From assembly GCF_002025665.1 (NCBI RefSeq), contig NZ_CP018786.1, positions 2,976,001 through 3,040,000 on the forward strand: a stretch of 64,000 nt of DNA, in the 5' to 3' direction. Of the stretch, positions 1-8,079 are shown piece after piece. Position 1 is the first letter of the stretch. Every line of letters begins with the position of its first letter. The notes beneath the pieces are model-generated. The model saw only the letters and a program-made list of their open reading frames with translations, was not told the origin of the DNA and searched no databases. The DNA comes from Chryseobacterium indologenes (GTDB lineage: Bacteria; Bacteroidota; Bacteroidia; Flavobacteriales; Weeksellaceae). Made by a program: the position numbers and the translations under genes.

Positions 1-1
1 A

Positions 2-166
2 ACATTTACCGTAAAAAAAATATATCAGGGAACAGATACCCTGACAGCAGATATTGAACTGAAACCAATTCTTGATTTCCTGAGTCAGAATAAAAAAAAG
101 ACCATTATGTCTATCAATGATGATTCTCTTTCCTTTTCCCAATTCTTCAAAAAATGTTTCCAATAA
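2..166 (+). CDS. C-terminal end of an unidentified protein, possibly MbnP-family
   Basis: An open frame enters from the left edge and stops at TAA 164-166, giving about 54 residues that end in FKKCFQ. The stop overlaps the start of the next gene by 13 bases, so the two are probably translationally coupled. The next gene encodes a MauG-like di-haem protein, and such proteins are often paired with MbnP-family partners (the MbnP/MbnH pair). The closing aromatic, basic stretch is compatible with an MbnP tail, but no metal-binding motif lies in the visible part. The family call is inference from context; that a gene ends here is well supported. Confidence 0.5.
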   Translation, partial: TFTVKKIYQGTDTLTADIELKPILDFLSQNKKKTIMSINDDSLSFSQFFKKCFQ

Positions 167-1161
167 AATTTTTAAGTCTTCTTGCCCTGCCTTTACTGAT
201 GGTGGAAGATTTCAATACTACCCCATTGTATTTCAACGTTCCTATAGGTTTTCCGGAAACAAAGTATAATTTCAAAGAAAACCCCTTGTCTGCAGAGGCA
301 TATAATCTGGGGAAAAAACTTTTTCACGACCCTATCTTTTCCAGAAACAATACTATTTCCTGTGCAAGCTGCCATACCCAGGAAATGTCATTCGCCCATG
401 TTGATCACAATCTGAGCCATGGAATTGAGGACAAATTTGGTAAGAGAAACGCTCCAGCACTCATCAATCTAGCCTGGATGGATCAATTTATGTGGGATGG
501 CAGAATCAATGATATCCATGTGCTTTCAGTCTCTCCTATTAATGATTCTTTGGAAATGGATGAAAATCTGGACAACATCAAAAAGAAATTAAAAGCCAAT
601 GACTATTATCTGTCATTGTTCAGAGAAGCGTATGGTGATGAGCAGATTACCAATGCCAGAATACTTCGTTCTCTATCACAATATATGCTTATGCTGGTTT
701 CAGCCAATTCAAAATACGATAGGGTACAGCGGGGATCAGAACAATTTACTGAAGATGAGCAAAAAGGGTATGAAATTTTTAAAGCAAATTGCTCTTCCTG
801 CCATACAGAACCTTTGTTCACCACCAACCGATTTGAAAATAACGGACTTCCCATTGACAAAAATTTAAAGGATTATGGAGTATATCAGGTTACGCAAAAA
901 AAAGAGGATCGATTTAAATTTAAAATTCCCACCCTTAGAAATATCTCTTATACTTATCCCTATATGCATGACGGAAGATATGAATCTCTGGAAGAAGTCA
1001 TTGAATTTTATACTAGCAAAAAGAACAAAAACCCTTCATTCCAAAACAAGGCGCTGAAGTCAATCAGTTTACAAAAAGAAGACATTTCAAAACTGATCCT
1101 GTTTTTAAATACCCTTAATGACAAAGAATTTACACGAAATGAATTTTTTGGCAGCCGATAA
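154..1161 (+). CDS. di-haem cytochrome c peroxidase / MauG-family protein
   Basis: This is a 335-residue exported protein with an N-terminal hydrophobic segment (about residues 4-16) and two CXXCH haem-attachment sites, C70-x-x-C73-H74 and C213-x-x-C216-H217. The conserved FMWDGR motif lies near residue 115. This layout is that of bacterial di-haem cytochrome c peroxidases and the related MauG/MbnH enzymes, which use peroxide to oxidise periplasmic substrates or a partner protein. The ATG overlaps the preceding gene. If the upstream gene is MbnP-like, this would be the MbnH-type partner, which modifies a tryptophan in MbnP. The haem sites are certain; the choice between peroxidase and MbnH rests on context. 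Confidence 0.88.
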   Translation: MFPIKFLSLLALPLLMVEDFNTTPLYFNVPIGFPETKYNFKENPLSAEAYNLGKKLFHDPIFSRNNTISCASCHTQEMSFAHVDHNLSHGIEDKFGKRNAPALINLAWMDQFMWDGRINDIHVLSVSPINDSLEMDENLDNIKKKLKANDYYLSLFREAYGDEQITNARILRSLSQYMLMLVSANSKYDRVQRGSEQFTEDEQKGYEIFKANCSSCHTEPLFTTNRFENNGLPIDKNLKDYGVYQVTQKKEDRFKFKIPTLRNISYTYPYMHDGRYESLEEVIEFYTSKKNKNPSFQNKALKSISLQKEDISKLILFLNTLNDKEFTRNEFFGSR

Positions 1162-1200
1162 ATACATCTACAATTATATACAATTCAAAAACACTCTGGA

Positions 1201-2055
1201 ATGACTGATAATACTATAAAAAATAATTCCTGCGAAATATTATATTCATTGATCCAAACAAGGCTTTCAGAAGCCCAGATGGATTGGATGAAAACTGTTA
1301 TATTATTTGAAAATGAAAACCTTTTCTTTCAGAACTTCGGGCTGATTTTCCGTATGATTCCCTCTGATGCACCACAATGGAGTAGATCTGAAAAAATCAA
1401 CCTTGAACAACTTTACCCAGGTCTAACCTCTGGTCAATGGAATCTCCAGCAATTCTGCCGATGCCTGCTTATGGCCCATATTCCGGAAGATCAAAACGTA
1501 ACTATCGTAAAAAAACTAACACAGTCAGCAGATATCAACGAGCTTATCTGTATTTATAAAGGAATATTCTTCCTGGAAAATGCATTTGAGTTTGTTCCAC
1601 TCGTTGAAGAAGGCATCAGAACCAATATCACTTCTATTTTTGATGCCATAGCGCTTTTAAATCCTTTTGCTGCCAAATATCTCTCTCTGAATTCCTGGAA
1701 TCAGCTGGTTCTTAAAACATTGTTCATGGGACGGCCACTCTATCAGATTACCAATCTGGATCTGCGTAAAAATGAGATGCTAGCTTTTATTGCCACAGAT
1801 TTTGTTCACGAAAGATGGTCTGCAGGAAGAACAGTATCGCCGGAGATCTGGCGATTGATGGACGGATTCGTTAATAAAGAGATTACCTCAGATCTGTTGA
1901 AGGTTATTGAATCTGGCGACCCTCTGTCCAAGCATGCAGCCATCATCGTACTCAGAGAAAATGCTTCCAACACATGCAATAACATATTAAGACCCATAAA
2001 TACTACTTTATGGAACTATATCGGAGAACAATATTACATTCAAATAAATAAATAA
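1201..2055 (+). CDS. eboA: EboA, first gene of the ebo cluster
   Basis: This 284-residue soluble protein has no signal peptide. It begins a run of six closely spaced genes in the order of the bacterial and eustigmatophyte ebo cluster (EboA, TatD-like EboB, UbiA-like EboC, EboD, EboE, EboF). EboA has no known enzymatic motif and I see none here; the identification rests on gene order and on the recognisable EboB-F. The cluster is known for moving secondary-metabolite precursors across the inner membrane in scytonemin-making cyanobacteria. It starts 39 bases after the di-haem gene with no obvious promoter between. A paralogue with closely similar protein and upstream sequence lies inverted at 15151-16002. 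Confidence 0.85.
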   Translation: MTDNTIKNNSCEILYSLIQTRLSEAQMDWMKTVILFENENLFFQNFGLIFRMIPSDAPQWSRSEKINLEQLYPGLTSGQWNLQQFCRCLLMAHIPEDQNVTIVKKLTQSADINELICIYKGIFFLENAFEFVPLVEEGIRTNITSIFDAIALLNPFAAKYLSLNSWNQLVLKTLFMGRPLYQITNLDLRKNEMLAFIATDFVHERWSAGRTVSPEIWRLMDGFVNKEITSDLLKVIESGDPLSKHAAIIVLRENASNTCNNILRPINTTLWNYIGEQYYIQINK

Positions 2056-2068
2056 ATAAATAAACACT

Positions 2069-2974
2069 ATGTACTTTATCGATCCACACATTCATATGGT
2101 TTCAAGAACCACTAATGATTATCAGGCAATGCGCGCAGCAGGAATAGTTGCCGTGATTGAACCTGCATTCTGGCTGGGGCAGGCCAGAACAGAAGCTTCC
2201 TCTTTTAAAGATTATTTCAGCACACTGGTAGGATGGGAAAGATTCCGGGCATCACAGTTCGGGATAAAACATTACTGTACCATTGGACTGAACTCCAAAG
2301 AAGCCAATAATGAAGCTTTAGCTGAGAAAGTAATGGACCTGCTGCCATTATTTGCAGCCAAAGAAGGAGTTGTTGCCATTGGAGAAATTGGCTATGATGA
2401 TCAGACCCCTGCTGAAGATAAATATTTCAGACTGCAGATTGAGCTGGCTTTGAAATTTAATTTACCTATTATGGTTCATACACCGCATAGGGACAAAAAA
2501 AACGGAACAATCAGGAGTATGAATGTACTGAAAGAACATGGAGTAAATCCAAACATGGTCGTAATAGACCATAACAACGAGGAAACAGCAAAATGCGTTT
2601 TGGACAATGGATACTGGGCTGCTTTCACCATTTATCCCAATACAAAAATGGGTAATGAGCGTATGGTAGAGGTTGTAAAACAGTATGGTTCTGAAAGAAT
2701 TATTGTAGACAGCTCTGCAGACTGGGGAGTAAGCGATCCCTTATCTGTTCCTAAAACAGCAGCTTTAATGCTTGAAAGAGGGATATCCATAGAAGATGTA
2801 CATTTAACCTGTTACAAAAATGCTCTTACTGCTTATTCACAAAGCGGGCAAATGAATGAAAGTGACTGGTCAAATGAAATGATTATCCAGCAGGATTGTC
2901 TGTTTGAAGGCAACAGCATATTAAGAGGTCAGGAATCACTGGAAATCACCTTTAACAATATCATCAAAAACTAA
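2069..2974 (+). CDS. eboB: EboB, TatD-family metal-dependent hydrolase
   Basis: This 301-residue TIM-barrel hydrolase has the TatD/amidohydrolase metal ligands in order: DPHIH near the N terminus, GEIGYD about residue 110, MVHTPHRD about residue 140, IDHNNE about residue 174 and VDSSADWG about residue 218. TatD proteins are metal-dependent phosphoesterases or amidohydrolases of the cytosol. In ebo clusters this is EboB, whose substrate is unknown. It begins 13 bases after eboA and ends 3 bases before eboC, so it belongs to one transcript. All expected ligands appear intact, so it should be catalytically active. Confidence 0.9.
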   Translation: MYFIDPHIHMVSRTTNDYQAMRAAGIVAVIEPAFWLGQARTEASSFKDYFSTLVGWERFRASQFGIKHYCTIGLNSKEANNEALAEKVMDLLPLFAAKEGVVAIGEIGYDDQTPAEDKYFRLQIELALKFNLPIMVHTPHRDKKNGTIRSMNVLKEHGVNPNMVVIDHNNEETAKCVLDNGYWAAFTIYPNTKMGNERMVEVVKQYGSERIIVDSSADWGVSDPLSVPKTAALMLERGISIEDVHLTCYKNALTAYSQSGQMNESDWSNEMIIQQDCLFEGNSILRGQESLEITFNNIIKN

Positions 2975-2977
2975 CCA

Positions 2978-3874
2978 ATGTCTGGTAAAATCTATTATTT
3001 ATTTGCTTTACTGCGCCCAGCTAATATTATCACTGCTATATCTGATATCCTTGCAGGCGTTGCAATTTCCGGAATATTGATTCATCAGTACCCGGATTAT
3101 CCTCTTTTACTTCATGTTCTTTTGCTTGTCATTTCAACAAGTGGTCTGTATGGTGGAGGAATTGTTTTTAATGATGTTTTTGATCTGGAATCAGATATGA
3201 TATCCCGACCTGAAAGGATACTTCCCCGTCATTTGGTTTCTAAAAAAGAAGCTGTCATACTAGGAATTTCCATGTTTGCTATAGGTATTATATCAGCCTT
3301 TTCAGTATCGCTATTAAGTGGTTTTCTGGCACTAAGCATCTGTATTCTGGCTCTTTTTTATAATAAAGTAAGTAAATATTATTTTTTTGCCGGCTCTCTG
3401 AATATGGGATTATGCAGAGGATTCAACCTGCTGCTGGGTATTAGTATTATCAATAATGCGGTTTGGTGTAATGGGTTAATAGCCGTTATATCTACACTCT
3501 TTATTACAGGGGTAACTTTTATCTCAAAGAAAGAAGCCCAGGGAAACAATAAATCTGTGATCCTCTCTACTTTTTTACTGGATTTTCTGCTTATATTCCT
3601 GTATACCTTTATCGGAAATCTGATTGGTTTGAAAATTCTCAATCTGCTTCCTCTTTTATTTTGCTGGCTAGCAGTCAATTTTTTGGCAAAGCTCTCGGCC
3701 ATTCATTTTAACCAGCCTGATTATATTAAAATAGCTGTAAAAACAGGTGTTTTATCACTTATTCTCCTTAATGCCAGCTATATTGCAGGTTCCACAGATT
3801 TACTGCATGCCCTGCCGGTACTGATCTTACTCCCATTATCCACTACATTATCAAAAAAATTTGCAGTTACATAA
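2978..3874 (+). CDS. eboC: EboC, UbiA-like membrane prenyltransferase homologue
   Basis: This 298-residue integral membrane protein has about eight hydrophobic segments and the first UbiA aspartate motif, NDVFDLESD, near residue 65, followed by RPERILP. That motif binds the Mg2+-diphosphate of a prenyl donor in true UbiA enzymes. The second aspartate-rich motif expected in the later loop is not obvious, so prenyl transfer is uncertain. In the ebo cluster this is the only membrane protein and is the likely membrane step of metabolite transport. Tight spacing with eboB (3 bases) and eboD (15 bases) indicates one operon. Confidence 0.88.
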   Translation: MSGKIYYLFALLRPANIITAISDILAGVAISGILIHQYPDYPLLLHVLLLVISTSGLYGGGIVFNDVFDLESDMISRPERILPRHLVSKKEAVILGISMFAIGIISAFSVSLLSGFLALSICILALFYNKVSKYYFFAGSLNMGLCRGFNLLLGISIINNAVWCNGLIAVISTLFITGVTFISKKEAQGNNKSVILSTFLLDFLLIFLYTFIGNLIGLKILNLLPLLFCWLAVNFLAKLSAIHFNQPDYIKIAVKTGVLSLILLNASYIAGSTDLLHALPVLILLPLSTTLSKKFAVT

Positions 3875-3889
3875 ATTATTTTTCACAAC

Positions 3890-5062
3890 ATGAACGATCA
3901 AAAAACTATACAACAAAACTTTGCGGTTCCCTTCCATTATGACGTTATATTCAGCCGTTCCATTTTTGATTTGGACAATCCGTCATTTATCAATATTCTC
4001 AAACAGGAACAGCAATATCAAAGGCGTAAAATTGTTTTTATTATAGATAAAGGGGTTGCTGACTCCAACGTTGAGCTTATGGCTGCCATTACTGATTATT
4101 TAGGCCATTATCATATCGGTATTTTGCCTGAACAATTTTTAGTTATGAAAGGCGGAGAAACCATAAAAAATAATCAGGAGGATCACGAAAAAATCCTTCA
4201 ATTTATTCATGATAATAAAGTAGACCGCCATTCTTTTGTTGCAGCCATAGGTGGAGGTGCAGTGCTTGATGCAGTGGGTTATATGGCTGCTATTGCCCAC
4301 CGTGGAATCAGGCTGATTCGTATCCCTACAACCGTTTTATCTCAAAATGATTCAGGAATTGGAGTAAAGAACGGCATCAATTACTTTGGGAAAAAGAATT
4401 TCCTGGGTACATTTGCTCCTCCTTATGCAGTAATTAATGATTCTGATTTTTTAAAAACGCTTGATGTCCGCAACTGGAGATCCGGAATTTCTGAGGCTAT
4501 AAAAGTTGCACTGATAAAAGATGAAAACTTTTTCTGCTGGATAGAAGATCATGCTCTGGCTCTGAATAATGGAAAAATCGACATTATGGAAGAATTAATC
4601 TTCCGTTGCGCCGAACTTCATGCACACCACATTTCCAAAAATGGAGATCCTTTTGAAAATGGTTCTTCAAGGCCTTTGGATTTTGGTCATTGGGTAGCAC
4701 ATAAGCTGGAACATATCACCAACTATGAACTTTTACATGGTGAAGCCGTTGCCATTGGAATTGCTCTTGATTCTGCCTACTCTTACCTGTCTAATAAAAT
4801 TGATCTGGATAGCTTAAATAGGATCCTGGACTGCCTTCTTGCATTAGGTTTTACTATAACACATCCATTTTTAATTACTCATTTTGATGAGATATTGTCC
4901 GGTATCGATGAGTTCAGAGAACATCTGGGAGGAGAGCTCACCATTACCCTATTGTCTAAAATTGGTAAAGGTGAAGAAGTACATACCCTCCTGAGTACTA
5001 CCATAGCCAACTCGATTCAATATCTATCTTTCTATTCACAATCTGTACATGTATTATGCTAG
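3890..5062 (+). CDS. eboD: EboD, 3-dehydroquinate synthase-like enzyme
   Basis: This 390-residue protein is related to 3-dehydroquinate synthase and sugar-phosphate cyclases. The NAD-binding AIGGGAVLDAVGYMAA segment is near residue 120. The metal ligands are visible as SGISEAIK (Glu), DFGHWVAHKLE (His) and LLHGEAVAIG (His). A housekeeping aroB would not normally sit between a UbiA-like gene and a TIM-barrel gene; the position makes it EboD, which probably acts on a sugar-phosphate-like compound other than DAHP. Its last 7 bases overlap eboE. The fold and metal site are clear and the substrate is unknown. Confidence 0.9.
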   Translation: MNDQKTIQQNFAVPFHYDVIFSRSIFDLDNPSFINILKQEQQYQRRKIVFIIDKGVADSNVELMAAITDYLGHYHIGILPEQFLVMKGGETIKNNQEDHEKILQFIHDNKVDRHSFVAAIGGGAVLDAVGYMAAIAHRGIRLIRIPTTVLSQNDSGIGVKNGINYFGKKNFLGTFAPPYAVINDSDFLKTLDVRNWRSGISEAIKVALIKDENFFCWIEDHALALNNGKIDIMEELIFRCAELHAHHISKNGDPFENGSSRPLDFGHWVAHKLEHITNYELLHGEAVAIGIALDSAYSYLSNKIDLDSLNRILDCLLALGFTITHPFLITHFDEILSGIDEFREHLGGELTITLLSKIGKGEEVHTLLSTTIANSIQYLSFYSQSVHVLC

Positions 5063-6285
5063 TTACACCCAATAGTCACTTAAGTTATTGTACGAATATC
5101 CACAGTGGAGAATCCTGGGAAGAAATATTTTCTAATATAGAGTCCTATTGTATTCCGGTTAAAAAGAACATTTCCCCGGATAAGCCTTTTGGCATTGGTC
5201 TGCGGCTTTCTAATCTGGCAGCAATAGAATTGCTGAGCGGGAACAGACTTTCAGATTTTAAATCATGGCTTCATAAGAACAATATGTATGTCTACACCAT
5301 CAATGGATTTCCCTATGGGAGTTTTCATGGTGAACCGGTTAAAGACCGTGTTCATCTTCCGGACTGGGCAAGTACAGAAAGATTCGATTATACGGTATTG
5401 CTGGTAAGCATTCTTAAAGAACTGCTGCCTTCCGGCATTGAAGGCAGTATTTCAACATCTCCATTATCTTACAGACATTGGTTTAAGACTGACGAGGATT
5501 TAGTCACCGTAAAACAAAAATCTACTCAGCATCTGGTAGAAATTACAGCCTTAATGGTAAAAATAAACCGCTTTTGCAAAAAGAAACTGCATCTCAATAT
5601 TGAGCCTGAACCAGACGGAATTATTGAAACCAGTGATGAGTATATTCAATTTTTCACAGATTATCTTCTCAAAGAAGGAGCTTACAATCTCGCTGCCATT
5701 CTAAAATGCACTTTTACGGAAGCACAGCAACACATCCGGGAACATGTTCAGCTTTGTTTTGATGTCTGTCATTTTGCGGTTGGCTTTGAAAAAAGTGAAC
5801 ATGTTTTGAAAAAAATGGAAAATCATGGTCTGAAGATCGGAAAAATACAGATCAGTGCAGCCCTGCAATTCAATATTTCTGAACAAGTTTCTGTAAAAGA
5901 AGCTCAGGATTGTCTGATTGCTTTTGATGAAAGTACTTATTTGCATCAGGCTGTTATCAAAAATTCTGATGGAAGTATCCTGCGATTTGAAGATCTTGGA
6001 CCAGCTATTGTTTCAATGGGGCTTCCCCGGTTTGAAGAATTGCGTACCCATTTCCATGTTCCCATATTTCTTGATCGGTTTGAATTGTTGGGTACCACTC
6101 AAAATGAAATTATCAATACCCTCCGATATTGGTATGCAACAGAATGTTCTCTGCATTTGGAGGTAGAGACCTACACCTGGGACGTTCTTCCGGATCACTT
6201 CCAAACCAATATCACAGAATCTATAGAAAGAGAACTTAAATGGGTAACTGATACGATGTGTAAAATAAAGAACAAACAGCTTTAA
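5056..6285 (+). CDS. eboE: EboE, TIM-barrel metabolite-traffic protein
   Basis: This 409-residue protein resembles xylose-isomerase-like TIM barrels. Candidate metal-site residues are in LNIEPEPDG near residue 178 and CFDVCHFAVGFE near residue 235. It has no signal peptide, so it is cytosolic as read. It overlaps the end of eboD by 7 bases and ends 16 bases before eboF, which points to translational coupling. The EboE assignment rests on gene order and fold-type motifs; the reaction is not established. Confidence 0.88.
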   Translation: MLVTPNSHLSYCTNIHSGESWEEIFSNIESYCIPVKKNISPDKPFGIGLRLSNLAAIELLSGNRLSDFKSWLHKNNMYVYTINGFPYGSFHGEPVKDRVHLPDWASTERFDYTVLLVSILKELLPSGIEGSISTSPLSYRHWFKTDEDLVTVKQKSTQHLVEITALMVKINRFCKKKLHLNIEPEPDGIIETSDEYIQFFTDYLLKEGAYNLAAILKCTFTEAQQHIREHVQLCFDVCHFAVGFEKSEHVLKKMENHGLKIGKIQISAALQFNISEQVSVKEAQDCLIAFDESTYLHQAVIKNSDGSILRFEDLGPAIVSMGLPRFEELRTHFHVPIFLDRFELLGTTQNEIINTLRYWYATECSLHLEVETYTWDVLPDHFQTNITESIERELKWVTDTMCKIKNKQL

Positions 6286-6301
6286 GAATATAATACATAC
6301 T

Positions 6302-7675
6302 ATGCAGCAGACAGTTGTTATTAATGTGGTAGGCCTTACTTCTGCCCTACTTCAAGATTCTGATTTATTTATCAGTCAATGGATGAAAAAGAATAAGCAT
6401 TTAAGTATCATAGAACCGGTAATTCCAGCGTTGACTTGTTCGGCCCAGGCTACTTATCTAACTGGTCAATGGCCATCTGAACACGGAATTGTAGGTAATG
6501 GTTGGTATGATAGAATCGATTGTGAGATAAAGATGTGGAAACAATCCAATAAGCTGGTTCAGTCCCCAAAAATTTGGGATCTGGCTAAAGAAATCAATCC
6601 TGATTTTACTTGTGCCAATTTATTTTGGTGGTACAATATGTATTCAGATGCTGATTTCACTGTTACCCCACGTCCACAGTACAGAGCCGACGGACAAAAA
6701 AAGCCGGACTGTTATTCTAAACCATCTCTTCTTAGAAAGCGTCTTCAGCAACAGCTTGGAGTCTTCCCTCTTTTTGATTTTTGGGGTCCTAAAACGACCA
6801 TTCGTTCAAGCCAGTGGATTGCCAATGCATCGAAATTAGTGTACACCTGGTACAAACCAACTCTAAATCTGGTGTATTTACCTCATTTAGATTATTGCTG
6901 TCAAAAATTTCCTTCCTCTTCTAAAGAAATCTATGAAGAAGTAAAAGCCATCGATAAAGTAGTTAAAGATCTGATTGAGTTCTACGAAAGTCATGGAGTA
7001 AAATGCGTCATCTTATCAGAATATGGGATTACCAATGTCAGCAAACCTATAGATATCAATAGAATATTACGTTACAAAGGATTGTTACAAATCAGGGAAG
7101 AAAACGGCCGTGAGCTTTTAGATCCCGGGGAATCCAAAGCATTTGCTCTCGCTGATCATCAGATAGCCCATATTTATGTAAAAGATAAAAGCATCATTCC
7201 GGAATTAAAAAATTCTCTGGAAAAAAGATCGGATATTGCAAAAGTACTCACTGATGATGAAAAAAAAGAATATCATCTGGATCATGAACGCGCAGGAGAT
7301 CTTATTCTTCTGGCAGAAGAGAACAGCTGGTTCACTTATTACTATTGGCTGGAAGACAAAAAGGCTCCCGACTTTGCACGAACTGTTGAAATTCATAAAA
7401 AACCAGGCTATGATCCTGCAGAGCTTTTTTTGGATCCTGCAAAAACAATGATCAAGCCAATCATTATTTTTAAACTCCTGCAGAAAAAACTGGGCTTCAG
7501 GACTCTTATGGATGTAATACCTCTGGATGCATCATTGGTAAATGGCTCACATGGAATTATACCAAAGGATGACCATAATAAACCTATTTTCATTAGTGAA
7601 TTACAATCAGATTCAACCATTGAAAGCATAGATGTTTGTCAGCATCTGCTGAATATTATTTTTAATAACAATTAA
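6302..7675 (+). CDS. eboF: EboF, alkaline phosphatase / nucleotide pyrophosphatase superfamily protein
   Basis: This 457-residue protein belongs to the type I phosphodiesterase/nucleotide pyrophosphatase branch of the alkaline phosphatase superfamily. It shows the nucleophile region PALTCSAQATYLTGQWPSEH with Thr near residue 43, the metal-site segments PHLDYC and ALADHQIAH, and a late GSHG. Two usual metal-binding aspartates look altered: VINVVGL in place of a D-containing first motif, and SEYG in place of SDHG. It has no signal peptide. It is the last gene of the ebo run, followed by a 400-base gap containing an inverted repeat. The superfamily is clear and the substrate unknown. Confidence 0.87.
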   Translation: MQQTVVINVVGLTSALLQDSDLFISQWMKKNKHLSIIEPVIPALTCSAQATYLTGQWPSEHGIVGNGWYDRIDCEIKMWKQSNKLVQSPKIWDLAKEINPDFTCANLFWWYNMYSDADFTVTPRPQYRADGQKKPDCYSKPSLLRKRLQQQLGVFPLFDFWGPKTTIRSSQWIANASKLVYTWYKPTLNLVYLPHLDYCCQKFPSSSKEIYEEVKAIDKVVKDLIEFYESHGVKCVILSEYGITNVSKPIDINRILRYKGLLQIREENGRELLDPGESKAFALADHQIAHIYVKDKSIIPELKNSLEKRSDIAKVLTDDEKKEYHLDHERAGDLILLAEENSWFTYYYWLEDKKAPDFARTVEIHKKPGYDPAELFLDPAKTMIKPIIIFKLLQKKLGFRTLMDVIPLDASLVNGSHGIIPKDDHNKPIFISELQSDSTIESIDVCQHLLNIIFNNN

Positions 7676-8079
7676 ATACGTCTGCCGAATGTACTCTAAG
7701 AACCTAACTGCTCTAGTTGGAAACATGAACATTCTGGAATCTTTGATTAAGACAAAAATAGAATATCATTTATAAATATCCTTTTTAAAAACTGGAGATT
7801 CAACTTTGAAATTAGATTTAAATTAAATATTGTTACCAGATCTCCTGCCTGTTTTCATATGCAGGAGATCTAATCTATTATTCCTTTATAACATTTTTTG
7901 TTTCAAAAAAATTAAAATAGAACTCTATGATCAATTTCATAAAGAAATTGTTCATCCTTCGCAACCTGTGGCTTAGGAAGAATCAGAAAATATTCAAAAT
8001 TCAAGAGATATTTTAAAGATCATATTTACCGGGAAATAGAATATTCCGATTACCTACCCACTCAAAATTGAACCTAATA
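7676..8079. other. intergenic region between ebo cluster and NRPS
   Basis: This 404-base AT-rich gap holds an 11-bp perfect inverted repeat (7838-7871) but no gene I can support. A 29-codon frame opens at 7927 but has no similarity or ribosome site that I recognise. No clear TAnnTTTG element is present just before the NRPS gene, so whether the NRPS gene is transcribed separately from ebo is undecided. Confidence 0.6.
7838..7871. repeat. perfect 11-bp inverted repeat, possible terminator or operator
   Basis: AGATCTCCTGC at 7838-7848 is matched exactly by its reverse complement at 7861-7871 across a 12-base loop. It lies about 160 bases after eboF and 209 bases before the NRPS start. There is no strong T-run directly after it, so it is either a weak terminator for ebo or a regulator binding site for the NRPS gene. 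Confidence 0.6.

Noticed and set aside
3890..5062. Housekeeping aroB
   Set aside because: The gene order with EboA, B, C, E and F shows that it is the ebo-cluster homologue.
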